A DNA stretch of 64,000 bases from Planctomycetota bacterium (GCA_029259945.1 JAJDEF010000022.1:124001-188000); one strand, 5' to 3'. Shown: positions 35,391-44,787, counted from the stretch's first letter. Notes: generated by a model not told the origin, from the sequence alone. Program-made: numbers and translations.

Positions 35391-35676
35391 ATGTGTCAGA
35401 TCAGATTGCTCCGAAAATCCGGATAGACTGCACCTGCACGCCAAAGTGACGGTCCCTAGGAATCCCGGCCGATACACACTGATAGTCATCACTAGTTGCA
35501 TATCTGGAAGAGAAACAACACATTTTTTGCATGTGGCACTACGCCGAAGGCGTTACACATCGTAGCCCAGGGTCGCGAACCCCAGTGAGCGCACCCTGGG
35601 TTGGAAGCCCGAGAAAAATCCAACCCTGAAGGGGTTGCACAAACGAACAACCGCCAACTCCTAAGAAACGAAACTC
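35391..35676. other. Spacer with repeats between apbE and the DedA gene
   Basis: It holds the AGCCCAGGGT-family inverted repeat (35564-35602) followed by an AACCCTGAAGGGGTT palindrome at 35622-35639. Nothing else is recognisable. Confidence 0.6.
35564..35602. repeat. AGCCCAGGGT/ACCCTGGGT inverted repeat, copy 3
   Basis: agcccagggtcgcgaa pairs with the downstream accctgggtt. The arms match the copies at 12683-12725 and 12819-12875. An AACCCTGAAGGGGTT palindrome follows, as a related AACCCTGAAAGGGTGG follows copy 1. Confidence 0.7.
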
Positions 35677-36303
35677 GTGGAATTCTTCCTTGAAAACGGC
35701 AGTTACCTCGGCATCATCGCCTTCCTGGTGTTGACCGGCTGCGGTCTGCCAATTCCAGAAGAAGTGCCCATCGTTCTGGCTGGCGTATTTAGCGCACAAG
35801 GCCGCCTCGAACCCGAATTAGCGTTCGCCGCCTGTCTGTTTGGCGCTCTGTTAGGCGATAGTGTGATGTACGCCATCGGCTATCACTTTGGCCACGGACT
35901 GGTGGCCGCCCATCCAAAATTCGGAAAGTTCGTTGGCGCACAACGCGAAGAGTACTTCGAGCAAGCCATTCAACGGCACGGGTTCAAAGTCATGCTCTTA
36001 GCCCGATTTATGGTGGGCGTGCGTGGGCCCGTCTACTTGGCTGCCGGCGTGGTGCGCATGCCTTTCAGGCGATTCCTAGTTTGGGATCTCATTTGTGCAA
36101 CGCTCGTCGTCGGCACCTTTTTCGGCTTGTCCTACTCCTACGGCGAACAAATCACACGGCTCCTGCGCGACGCCGAAATGAAGATCACCCTCTTCGCGCT
36201 CGTCTTTCTCGGCTTCGTATTCCTCTGGTGGATGCGCCGACGACGACAACAACAGCTAGACGCAGCCCTACAGCAACGATCAAAAGACGATAACAGTTCG
36301 TAG
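35677..36303 (+). CDS. DedA family membrane protein
   Basis: This 208-residue inner-membrane protein is of the DedA/VTT family. Segments visible are GCGLPIPEEVPIVLAGVFSA, a membrane hairpin GALLGDSVMYAIGYHFG, the signature ARFMVGVRGPVYLAAG and a C-terminal membrane helix before a basic RRRRQQQ tail. Relatives act in undecaprenyl-phosphate or lipid translocation and pH/envelope homeostasis. It starts with GTG at 35677 and has no clear operon partner. The substrate is not readable from sequence. Confidence 0.88.
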   Translation: MEFFLENGSYLGIIAFLVLTGCGLPIPEEVPIVLAGVFSAQGRLEPELAFAACLFGALLGDSVMYAIGYHFGHGLVAAHPKFGKFVGAQREEYFEQAIQRHGFKVMLLARFMVGVRGPVYLAAGVVRMPFRRFLVWDLICATLVVGTFFGLSYSYGEQITRLLRDAEMKITLFALVFLGFVFLWWMRRRRQQQLDAALQQRSKDDNSS

Positions 36304-36347
36304 AAGTCAAAATCAGGCAGCCCAACCCGCCCCATGAAAAACCCACC

Positions 36348-36369
36348 ATAGCCCGGCCATCCTGGCCGG
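36348..36369. repeat. CCGGCCATCCTGGCCGG palindrome repeat, copy 3
   Basis: The third identical 22-bp copy, 45 bp beyond the DedA stop and between converging genes, as for copy 2. Confidence 0.8.
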
Positions 36370-36521
36370 AGTTGGATCGGTCGCAAAGCGACAAGAAGCA
36401 TCGAGGTCTACCTGCCATATGCAACAACCATTGCCCCTTACTCTTCAAAAAAGCAAGTAAACCGCTAATCCTCACTAACATTCGCTAATAATAAATTAGC
36501 GGTTCACCCTTTCCCCTTAAA

Positions 36522-37577
36522 CTAAAGGGTAAAGAAGAAAGTCGACCCGACACCTAGCTCTGATTCAACCCAGATTTTACCACCATGTCTCTCAATAATA
36601 TTTTTACAGGTAGAAAGGCCGATCCCTGAACCTGTGAATTCCTCCTTGGTATGGAGGCGTTTGAACGAAGAAAAAATCATCTCCTTATGTTCATCACTTA
36701 TTCCTATACCGTTATCACGCACGCCAAACACCCATCCGATTTCCTCCTCCCTAGCTAACAAGTGTATTTCCGGTTTTCGCCCTTTAATATATTTCAGCGC
36801 GTTCCCGACGAGGTTTTGAAAGACAATTCCTATCATCACACAGTCACACTGTACTTGCGGGAAGGGATCACGACGAATCACCGCATCAGTCTCTTCAATG
36901 ATGATGGAGATCGCATCTAATGCTTGATCGATCGGCTTATCCAAAGACACCGTACTTAAATTGACCTTCCCGTGGCAGGCGGTGGCATATTCGAAAAGTG
37001 CCGCGAGAAGTTTTTCCATCTGCTGCGAGTTCTTCACCACAACCGACATGTGTTCCGCAATATCCTCCGTCAGATCATTGCCTAATTCTTGTTCAAGCAG
37101 ATCTAGAAACTGCTTGACTCTGCGGATGGGAGCCTGAAGATCATGGCTGGCAATGTGAACAAATTTTTCCAACTGCGAGTTGCTGCGTTCAAGTTCCTCA
37201 GACCGCTTGTGTAAGGCCGTGACATCTTCAACAACAAATAGAATTTCAAACCCTTGCTCAGAAGGATGTGGTCTAGAAATAGCGGTGGTGTTATAAATGT
37301 TTTTTGTGGAGCTGTTGACTGGTCGAAAAAGTGACTTGTGCAAAAGAGAAGAAAAAACGGCTGCAGCCCCTCCCTTAAAAAGCAATTCTAAACGGGAGGT
37401 GTAGTGGGGTTTTGCAAAATGAGGAAAATGGGTACGGAGATCGCTACCCACAACGCTATCCGTCGATAATTTCGTCCAATTTTCCAGCCGTCGATTCCAA
37501 TAGGTAATCTCATAGCTTTCGTCAATGATACACACACCCACTGGAAAGTCGTCGAGAAGCTCTAAGGTCGATTGCAT
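36522..37577 (-). CDS. PAS-domain sensor histidine kinase
   Basis: This 351-residue soluble kinase has a PAS domain (residues about 5-120, with VGVCIIDESYEITYWNRR) and a HisKA domain with phospho-acceptor His145 in FVHIASHDLQAPIRRV. The HATPase domain has an N box (NLVGNALKYI), a G1 box (VRDNGIGIS) and a G2 box (TGSGIGLSTCKNI). No transmembrane segment is seen, so it senses a cytoplasmic signal. It is third in an operon with a response regulator and a CheC-like phosphatase. The ATG at 37577 is preferred over an upstream non-ATG start that would overlap the preceding gene. Confidence 0.92.
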   Translation of the reverse strand: MQSTLELLDDFPVGVCIIDESYEITYWNRRLENWTKLSTDSVVGSDLRTHFPHFAKPHYTSRLELLFKGGAAAVFSSLLHKSLFRPVNSSTKNIYNTTAISRPHPSEQGFEILFVVEDVTALHKRSEELERSNSQLEKFVHIASHDLQAPIRRVKQFLDLLEQELGNDLTEDIAEHMSVVVKNSQQMEKLLAALFEYATACHGKVNLSTVSLDKPIDQALDAISIIIEETDAVIRRDPFPQVQCDCVMIGIVFQNLVGNALKYIKGRKPEIHLLAREEEIGWVFGVRDNGIGISDEHKEMIFSSFKRLHTKEEFTGSGIGLSTCKNIIERHGGKIWVESELGVGSTFFFTL

Positions 37578-37602
37578 GGTGTGTGCCACCCTAAGAAGCC
37601 TA

Positions 37603-38202
37603 CTAGAGAAGATTGTCAACAGCCTTCACTAAGGCTTCAAAGGATGACATTTCGAATAAAAGTAGAATGTGGCCCTCGATTTCAAACTCTTTTGCAGAAA
37701 ATTGAGTTTGCAACAAAAGCACGATCACTTTTTTACTTTCCTCTAACTTCCGCGCAAATTCCTCAGTAGCCGTCTCTGAGTAATTCGGCAACGTGTACTT
37801 GAGTTCCGACACCGTCATATTCGAGAAAGACCCCATCACCGCATTTAAGACGATGTTGCCTATCTCATTCAAGGTTTCAATATGCATCGCGCCGAGTGCA
37901 GAAGAGGTAACTTTTTCTCCTGCCACCACCGTCGCTAGCTGCGCAGCGCTCTCTGGAGAAAAAACAAGCGATGCAGAGCCCCCAAAATCCCCGTGGAATC
38001 CAAGTTCAATAATCGACAACGCATCAGCACCCAATTCGGTTAACGCAGATTCCAGCTCGTCATACGAAACACTTTTGATGACGGGGACCTCAAGTTCAAT
38101 ATGCGTCTCCAGCATACTATTCAAGACACCGGCAGCCCGTCCAAGGCCCATGTTCGCCATCTCTTTGAGAGCATCCAGTTGATCTTCTGATAATTTTTTT
38201 AT
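37603..38202 (-). CDS. CheC-like chemotaxis phosphatase (probable ATA start)
   Basis: This CheC-family protein has two helical phosphatase signatures: DALKEMANMGLGRA at the N terminus and LNEIGNIVLNAV in the middle. They would dephosphorylate a CheY-like partner, and a response regulator is encoded immediately upstream. The first ATG (38160) would cut away the Asp and Glu of the first signature. Reading back in frame, the only codon preceded by a strong Shine-Dalgarno (AGGGGGAG, spacing 7) is ATA at 38202, which overlaps the regulator stop. This gives 199 residues and the N terminus expected for CheC. The start is inferred. Confidence 0.8.
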   Translation of the reverse strand: MKKLSEDQLDALKEMANMGLGRAAGVLNSMLETHIELEVPVIKSVSYDELESALTELGADALSIIELGFHGDFGGSASLVFSPESAAQLATVVAGEKVTSSALGAMHIETLNEIGNIVLNAVMGSFSNMTVSELKYTLPNYSETATEEFARKLEESKKVIVLLLQTQFSAKEFEIEGHILLLFEMSSFEALVKAVDNLL

Positions 38203-38579
38203 GATGCGACTCCCCCTTCTTGCAAGCTAAAAATATCTTCGACCAATGCAACCAAATCAGGCCCCTTAAAGGGTTTGTGGATGATGGACAACGCCCCCAA
38301 CTCAACACACCTGTCTTTGGTAGAGTCCTGAATGTCAGCGGTAATAACTACAAACGGAAAAGAAAGCCCTCGAGTCCGCATCGTCTCCATGCACTCGATC
38401 CCACCCATAATTGGCATATTAAGATCGCAAATAACTAGGTCGGGCTGATGCTCTTCCATCTTGTCCAAGGCCACCAACCCATTTTCCGCCTCGATAAACC
38501 CATAGGAAGAATTGGCAAGAGCTTTTTTTGCCCAGTTCCTCTGAACTCTCGAGTCATCTACAAGCAAAATTTTGGCCAT
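38199..38579 (-). CDS. Single-domain response regulator (CheY-like)
   Basis: This 126-residue receiver domain has no output domain. The acidic pair is at Asp8-Asp9, the phospho-acceptor is Asp52 in VICDLNMPIMGG, the switch Thr is in VVITADIQD, and the invariant Lys is in IIHKPFKG. It is the first gene of a three-gene operon with the CheC-like phosphatase and the PAS kinase, which probably dephosphorylate and phosphorylate it. Its stop TAA overlaps the proposed ATA start of the next gene. Confidence 0.93.
   Translation of the reverse strand: MAKILLVDDSRVQRNWAKKALANSSYGFIEAENGLVALDKMEEHQPDLVICDLNMPIMGGIECMETMRTRGLSFPFVVITADIQDSTKDRCVELGALSIIHKPFKGPDLVALVEDIFSLQEGGVAS
38210..38217 (-). promoter_or_regulatory. 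Strong ribosome binding site deciding the cheC-like start
   Basis: AGGGGGAG on the minus strand lies at the 3' end of the response-regulator gene, 7 nt before the ATA at 38202. It is 49 nt from the first ATG (38160), too far to serve it. This is the main argument for the non-ATG start. Confidence 0.6.
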
Positions 38580-39414
<835 letters not shown>

Positions 39415-39450
39415 AAAAAAAACGACCCCTTGCCAAGTGACAAGGGGCCG
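39415..39450 (-). terminator. Rho-independent terminator of the cysteine-rich gene
   Basis: On the minus strand CCCCTTG (39447-39441) pairs with CAAGGGG (39432-39426) around an 8-nt loop, extended by flanking pairs. It is followed by eight T residues (39422-39415). Confidence 0.85.
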
Positions 39451-39504
39451 TTGAATTTTACATCATCTTTCAGGAGGTTAATCCCGATCGATCAGCTTAA
39501 CATC

Positions 39505-40053
39505 TCAGCCAGCGCAACCACAGCTGGGCTCGCAGCAGTCGTTTGCACAACCACAAGCTGGCTCGCAGCAGTCGTCAGCACATCCGCACGATGGCTCGCA
39601 GCAGCAAGCTTTACGGCAGGCACGCTTTGCACGCAACTTGGACAGCAGGCCGCAACGCTTTTTCTTGCAGCAGCAAGGATCGCAGCAGTCGTCGGCACAT
39701 CCACAGCTTGGTTCGCAGCAATCACTTGCACAACCACAAGCTGGTTCGCAGCAGTCGTCAGCACATCCACACGATGGCTCACAGCACTTACGGGCAGCAT
39801 GCTTAGCACGCAACTTGGCCAGCAGGCCACAACGCTTTTTCTTGCAGCAGCAAGAATCGCAGCAGTCGTCGGCACAACCGCAGGAAGGTTCGCAGCAATC
39901 GTCAGCACAACCACAGCTTGGTTCGCAACAATCGTCCGCACAACCACAGCTAGGCTCACAGCCACCAAGCAGGCCGAAGAACGCATTTGCGTTCGAGGCA
40001 CAGCCTAAGGCAATAGCAACGCCTAGCGTCGACAGAAGAAGGTGATTTCTCAT
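39505..40053 (-). CDS. Secreted cysteine-rich repeat protein
   Basis: The 182-residue product starts with a signal peptide (RNHLLLSTLGVAIALGCASN, likely cleavage after ANA). It then consists almost wholly of nine CEP(S/A)CGCA units arranged as three blocks of three. The blocks are separated by two nearly identical basic linkers (CCCKKKRCGLL.KLRAK). Cysteine makes up a very large share of the mature chain, so it is probably heavily disulfide-linked outside the cytoplasm or binds metal. No enzymatic domain is present. It has its own terminator and a GGAG before the ATG at 40053. A cell-wall or surface role is inferred only. Confidence 0.85.
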   Translation of the reverse strand: MRNHLLLSTLGVAIALGCASNANAFFGLLGGCEPSCGCADDCCEPSCGCADDCCEPSCGCADDCCDSCCCKKKRCGLLAKLRAKHAARKCCEPSCGCADDCCEPACGCASDCCEPSCGCADDCCDPCCCKKKRCGLLSKLRAKRACRKACCCEPSCGCADDCCEPACGCANDCCEPSCGCAG

Positions 40054-40352
40054 TTGGGAGGCTCCTTTAATGGGGGGGGAAACACAGTGCCGCATTTTGG
40101 TGGTTTGCGCCTCGCCCGCACAAAATTGGTTTGTGTGCCGAGCGAATCCTAAACGCATACCAGAAGTTAGCGACTAACTCTCATCTAGTTATCAAGGCTA
40201 TCGACGAGTTGTTCGTAAACGCTTGACGAGATTCAGAGAATTGTCCGCAGTGTTTGCCTCAAGGAGTCCGAGTATTGTGTTCGTAACGATTGCGACGGCG
40301 CCAGGATGCTCAGTCGATCCCCTGACGGCAAATAACCGCTAAAATACGGCAC
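40054..40352. other. Spacer upstream of the cysteine-rich gene
   Basis: Nearly 300 bp between the cysteine-rich gene start and the PGK-like gene stop. It should hold the promoter of the cysteine-rich gene. I see no repeat, RNA gene or clear promoter consensus. Confidence 0.4.
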
Positions 40353-41753
40353 CTAGACCCGGGCGACTCCCCGTTGCACTGCCGCTCGCAACGCAGCCAA
40401 ATAGGGCACTGGCTCGCCACCAAGAGCATTAAGCACGGTACCACCAGCCGTAAAGACGTGCGTCACCCAGTCGGCTTGGCCATATCTTTCGAGGGCCTTA
40501 CCCCCTTCGCCCCCACCCACAAAGACTTCAACCCCCGCGTCGGTCATCCGCTGAAGCTGAGAAATGAATCGCTTGGTCCCCGCCTCAAATCTCGGGTCTT
40601 CAAACATTCCAAACACCCCGTTGTGGAAAGCCACCGCCCCCTGGGGGCTAGTAGCCAGGAACGCGCCGACCCGCTCTTCAAACAGCTCGCTCGATTTTGG
40701 ACCGATGTCAAACTGCTGCTGATCGGGCTGAAGTTGATTGACTATCGAACCATCTTCGATAACGGAGTCGACCGGGGTTACAAATTCGATCCCCTTTTCA
40801 CGACCACTCTTAATCATTTGTATAGCCTGCTCGATACGCTCAGCAGGAATATAGTAGGGCTTGTCCGCATGCGAAGGGTCTTCAGCCAAGCCCAGACAGC
40901 AGGGTTTGCCATCGATTTCGCCAATGGCTTTCTTCAAAGCCATCGCCAACGAACCCGCGGCAAAGACGTGGCGGATCGTTCCCCGATTGATCATCACCTC
41001 TAAATCGTCGAGCTTGTCGATCTTCAAACCGCTGAAAACAACGAGCTGGGTTTCCAAACACTTCCGCATCGGCCCGTCGAATTCGCTGGCCGCGTAGTTC
41101 CCCAGGGCAACACGTTCCATAGCAGCAGGGAGAACAACGCTCGAAGCATCCTGACTGCCAGCCGACAAGGCTTCGTGAACATAGACCTTGGCAATCTTTT
41201 CAGAAAATTCGTTGGCAAACTTCGCAAGTTTCTCAGCCAACTGCGGAACGTCCTCTGCTGTTGCCTTCCAGAGAGCGCGTTCAATATCGTAGCGACGAGT
41301 GTTTTCCAGCACGATAACCGCACTAGGTTCCGACGATTTGATTTGATCAGCCGCAGCAGCAGAAATAGTCATCGTCTCTTCGTCGAGCCAATCCGTGATG
41401 AGCGGAACCTCGCATTCCAGAATCTGGCCGATCCGGGCAGCAACCTTCGCCAATGAGCCTTCAGGCTTACGACCAATGTGCCCAAGGATAATTTGTTTCC
41501 AGCCACGATCTCGACCATAGCTAAGCGAATTAACCATCGAACGAAGGCGGATGTCTCCTTCGCCAATCTGAGCACCAGGTTTCGCATCGACATCACCACG
41601 TATCGCGACGGCAGTTCCTGCAGGTAGGTCAGCAAGCGAATCCAAGCGAGGAACCGCATCTAAATAGTCGACGAGTTCAAGTTCGGGAGCGGCAGCTCGC
41701 CCGGCCAACATAGTTTGGCACCATTGCGACATTTGCTCGGCAGAAATAGTCAT
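40353..41753 (-). CDS. Divergent phosphoglycerate kinase homologue
   Basis: The 466-residue protein has the PGK two-domain layout, but many conserved motifs are altered. RxDxNxP is RGDVDAKPG, SHLGRP is GHIGRKPEG, the VxDAFGxAHR region is YVHEALSAGSQ (Arg lost), GGSK is SGLK, NGPxG is NGVFG, GGGDT is GGGEGG, and STGGGA is FTAGGTV. It keeps the overall order and length (slightly longer than the usual 390-415). It could be a functioning but unusual PGK or a paralogue with another role. No other glycolytic gene is adjacent. Confidence 0.75.
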   Translation of the reverse strand: MTISAEQMSQWCQTMLAGRAAAPELELVDYLDAVPRLDSLADLPAGTAVAIRGDVDAKPGAQIGEGDIRLRSMVNSLSYGRDRGWKQIILGHIGRKPEGSLAKVAARIGQILECEVPLITDWLDEETMTISAAAADQIKSSEPSAVIVLENTRRYDIERALWKATAEDVPQLAEKLAKFANEFSEKIAKVYVHEALSAGSQDASSVVLPAAMERVALGNYAASEFDGPMRKCLETQLVVFSGLKIDKLDDLEVMINRGTIRHVFAAGSLAMALKKAIGEIDGKPCCLGLAEDPSHADKPYYIPAERIEQAIQMIKSGREKGIEFVTPVDSVIEDGSIVNQLQPDQQQFDIGPKSSELFEERVGAFLATSPQGAVAFHNGVFGMFEDPRFEAGTKRFISQLQRMTDAGVEVFVGGGEGGKALERYGQADWVTHVFTAGGTVLNALGGEPVPYLAALRAAVQRGVARV

Positions 41754-41873
41754 GATTTAATTCTTGTCCTCGTATGAGTTAGCCGCTCAGTTATCAGTCG
41801 ATTGACCGATGCGGTTTGGTGACGGTTGGCTACTGCCATTTTAGAGCAGCCCCACTGTTTTGGCTATTGGCAC

Positions 41874-43325
41874 CTACTCAGAATTGGTCGTCGCATTCTC
41901 CTGAACCCCAGGAAGAGCGACCTCGGTTTCCACGACAGCGTCTTGGATGGTGGCAGCCTCGAGTGCTTGTTGAAATTCGTCGACACGTTTTTGATGCGAG
42001 GCAAACGCTATCGCAGCCAAATCTTGCCCATCGACCAAAGCTTGAATTGCTTGGATAAGTGGCGCCGGATCGAGCTGGGCACCCTGCTCAAACCTCTGAA
42101 GGCGGCCATCTCGTCCCAGGAGAACCGTCGTCGGCGTGACTCGAATGTTGAGCTTGTCGTAGCCCGAGTCACTGGTGTCGCGAACCACCGGCATCGTGCC
42201 GCCCCACGACTCCAAGGTTTGTGCGACCACGGCATCAGAAACCAGAGGGTGATCCGTACTGACAGCGTAAAATGCAACATCGGGGTTGTTTTTGAACTCT
42301 TGATAGACTTGGTCGAGCGTTGGCGTCTGCAATTTGCACGGCGGACAGCGTGTATACCAAAAATCGAGTACTACGACCTTATCCCTAAGCGATGCCGAAG
42401 TAAGCTCTTCGCCTTCGAGTGTGGTGAAAGTCAATTCACCCACTGCTTGACCAAGCGAGGACGAGGGTGCAGGAGGTGGCGGGGCGATGAGTCGTCGAAC
42501 TCGCCGACTCCCCTCAGGAACATCTAGAACGTAGGTCTCGCTGCCGATCTTCGTGTTGAATTGAATGTTCGAAAAATCAACCCAAATTGCCAACTTCGTA
42601 TACAAGCCACGCGGATCGAGATCGGCCAGTTGGACATCAATCGGCAATTCCATTCGTCGTAAAGCATACGTCTTGTCATCAATCCATAACACACGACGTC
42701 CTGCGTCACTAACCAGCCCAATACAAAAACAGTTTGTTTCGCCCAGTTTTTGCTCGTCAAGCAATGTGGGATTGCTATCAAGTGGAAAAAAGTTATCACC
42801 TCGGAATAACATCGTTAGCTGAGGATAGATATTTTCTAACGAGACATCGAGGATAGCCGCCCGTAATTCAGGCTCGGGAATGAAATTCTCTGGTGTAAGT
42901 TCGGGCGGTGCGGCTGCCTCATGAACTTGTTCTGGAAGTTCGCTGGCGAAGGAACGCACCCGTAGCCCATCGCTGGCGACGTCATAGTCATCCGTTCCAG
43001 GCGACCTGGCTCGGGTTTTATGAAATTTGAATCGTAGTTTGTTAGGACGTTCGAATACGAGCGACATTTGGTGGAACGGCGTTTGTCGCTCGACACCTTC
43101 GCTACGAAGCACTGTTTGCTGAACAAACGTCGCATTGTCTGAATACGCCCTAGCATCGTGGTACACCGACTGCATTTTTTCGAGAATCTGTTCGGCACTC
43201 TCGCCAACCTCGTTTTCCTCAGGCGGCTGCGTCGGAGTTGAATGGCTACAACCGCCCAACAGCAGCATCGCCAGCAAGAGCAGGAAAATCAGATTCAAAT
43301 GTTGGTACGTTTGGCCGGTAGCCAT
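41874..43325 (-). CDS. Lipoprotein with LolA-like and TlpA thioredoxin domains
   Basis: This 483-residue envelope protein has a lipoprotein signal peptide with lipobox LLGGC (Cys26). An N-terminal domain (residues about 40-275) resembles the LolA-like DUF2092 fold, with alternating beta strands such as LVFERPNKLRFKF. A C-terminal TlpA/ResA-type thioredoxin domain has CPPC at 327-330 in DFWYTRCPPCKLQTP and a cis-Pro at RVTPTTVLLG. It is probably a membrane-anchored periplasmic thiol reductase, with the N-terminal domain binding a lipid or partner protein. Domain identification of the N-terminal part is tentative. Confidence 0.8.
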   Translation of the reverse strand: MATGQTYQHLNLIFLLLLAMLLLGGCSHSTPTQPPEENEVGESAEQILEKMQSVYHDARAYSDNATFVQQTVLRSEGVERQTPFHQMSLVFERPNKLRFKFHKTRARSPGTDDYDVASDGLRVRSFASELPEQVHEAAAPPELTPENFIPEPELRAAILDVSLENIYPQLTMLFRGDNFFPLDSNPTLLDEQKLGETNCFCIGLVSDAGRRVLWIDDKTYALRRMELPIDVQLADLDPRGLYTKLAIWVDFSNIQFNTKIGSETYVLDVPEGSRRVRRLIAPPPPAPSSSLGQAVGELTFTTLEGEELTSASLRDKVVVLDFWYTRCPPCKLQTPTLDQVYQEFKNNPDVAFYAVSTDHPLVSDAVVAQTLESWGGTMPVVRDTSDSGYDKLNIRVTPTTVLLGRDGRLQRFEQGAQLDPAPLIQAIQALVDGQDLAAIAFASHQKRVDEFQQALEAATIQDAVVETEVALPGVQENATTNSE

Positions 43326-43557
43326 CGATTTTGCCTACAAGTAACGTCGAAGAAAGTGCGGTGGAATTATCATACGAGCCCACTTGACCAATGCGTGACA
43401 CATTGCGCCAATGAAGGGAAGTCGACACCAGCCACACAGTCAATTAGGTGTCTACCAACTTAAAAAGTAGCAGAATAAAATACGGCAGCAAAGCCCGCCT
43501 GCGGATTGTTGCCGCAGCCTTACAGAACCCGACGAAAAACAGCGATTGCTCTATCAA

Positions 43558-44787
43558 ATGTCTACCACACTGAAGCTTGGAGATGACGAGACCTGCTCGC
43601 TTGAGTCCACTCGAGTGACTTTCGTACAGCCCGCTACACACAATGCGATTCCCTCTGCTCACTTGGCAGCAGAGCTTCGAGCGGCCTTAAAAGAACCGCT
43701 CCACTTTCCGCCGTTGGCCAGTGCGACGGTGCCCGGAGATCGTGCAGCCATCGCCCTTGAGTACGGAATCCCACAGGCGATTCCGCTTGTCGAAGGTGCC
43801 TTGGCCGCCTTGCAAGATGCAGGAGTGGAACAATCGCTTGTGACTCTGCTGCTGTCGAGCGAGTTCTCGCAAGATGCAAAGTTGCAGAAAAACTTCCAAG
43901 TCCTAGCAAGTACCAAAGGTATTTCACTCGCAAACCACAATCCAAACGACGAAGAATGCACCACCCTTTTGGGAGTCACCCGCGCTGGCCGACCGTTGCG
44001 ACTTCATCGCGATCTTTGCGATGCCGATCTGGTTTTGCCGATCGGATTGTGCCACCTGACGTCGACTAGCCATGAAGTGCTTCCCAGCTTTGGTAGTTTA
44101 TTTCCGTTGTTCTCTGATCGTGAAACCATCGACCGTTATCGCGCTCCGATTGCGGCAGCTTCCAAAGTGATTAGCACCGAGCGCCAGAACGAAATCAACG
44201 AGGCGGGATGGCTATTGGGAGTAGGCCTTACGGTGCAAATCGTCCCGAACCGAAAAAACGAAGTTGCCGCCCTGATTGCAGGCGAACCGACAGCCGTAGC
44301 TCAGGCAGCGTCTACCAAGTATCGCGAGATTTGGGCTAGAGCGGTCGAGGACAGTGGTGACCTGGTTGTAGCCACCATCAACGGAGATGACAGTCAACAA
44401 ACCTGGCAAAACGTTGGCCGCGCACTCGAGTTAGCCGAGCAGGTATTGGACGCTGGCGGAGTGCTCGTAATATGGACCAATCTGGCTGAAGCTCCGGGGG
44501 GATCACTTCGCCGATTGGCCGGGGATGAGGAAGTTGGAGAAATTGAGCGTGAATTAATGCGTGATCGTCTACCCGACAGCTGGCCAGCCATACTGCTTAG
44601 CCGCGCATTATCGCGGGGAGCGGTTTATTTGCGAAGCAAACTTGCGCCAGAGCTTATCGAGAGCTTAGGATTGGCTCCACTGGCCACGAGTGATGAACTC
44701 GCAAGGCTCTCTCGGAATAGTGAACATTGCCTAGTTTTAGACGATGCCCAACTACTCGTGCCAAGGTTGAAGGCTGTTGTCAAATAG
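43558..44787 (+). CDS. LarA-like (DUF2088) lactate racemase-domain protein, degenerate
   Basis: This 409-residue protein resembles the N-terminal domain of the nickel-dependent lactate racemase LarA: VPGDRAAIAL, the SLANHNPNDEE His loop and LHRDLCDADLVLPIGLCH. The GGxK segment that carries the pincer-cofactor Lys in LarA is replaced by PSFGSLFPLF. It is therefore unlikely to be a standard LarA racemase. The upstream TTG at 43546 is less likely than the ATG at 43558. It is divergent from the thioredoxin lipoprotein gene and precedes ygfZ by about 40 bp. Confidence 0.7.
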   Translation: MSTTLKLGDDETCSLESTRVTFVQPATHNAIPSAHLAAELRAALKEPLHFPPLASATVPGDRAAIALEYGIPQAIPLVEGALAALQDAGVEQSLVTLLLSSEFSQDAKLQKNFQVLASTKGISLANHNPNDEECTTLLGVTRAGRPLRLHRDLCDADLVLPIGLCHLTSTSHEVLPSFGSLFPLFSDRETIDRYRAPIAAASKVISTERQNEINEAGWLLGVGLTVQIVPNRKNEVAALIAGEPTAVAQAASTKYREIWARAVEDSGDLVVATINGDDSQQTWQNVGRALELAEQVLDAGGVLVIWTNLAEAPGGSLRRLAGDEEVGEIERELMRDRLPDSWPAILLSRALSRGAVYLRSKLAPELIESLGLAPLATSDELARLSRNSEHCLVLDDAQLLVPRLKAVVK

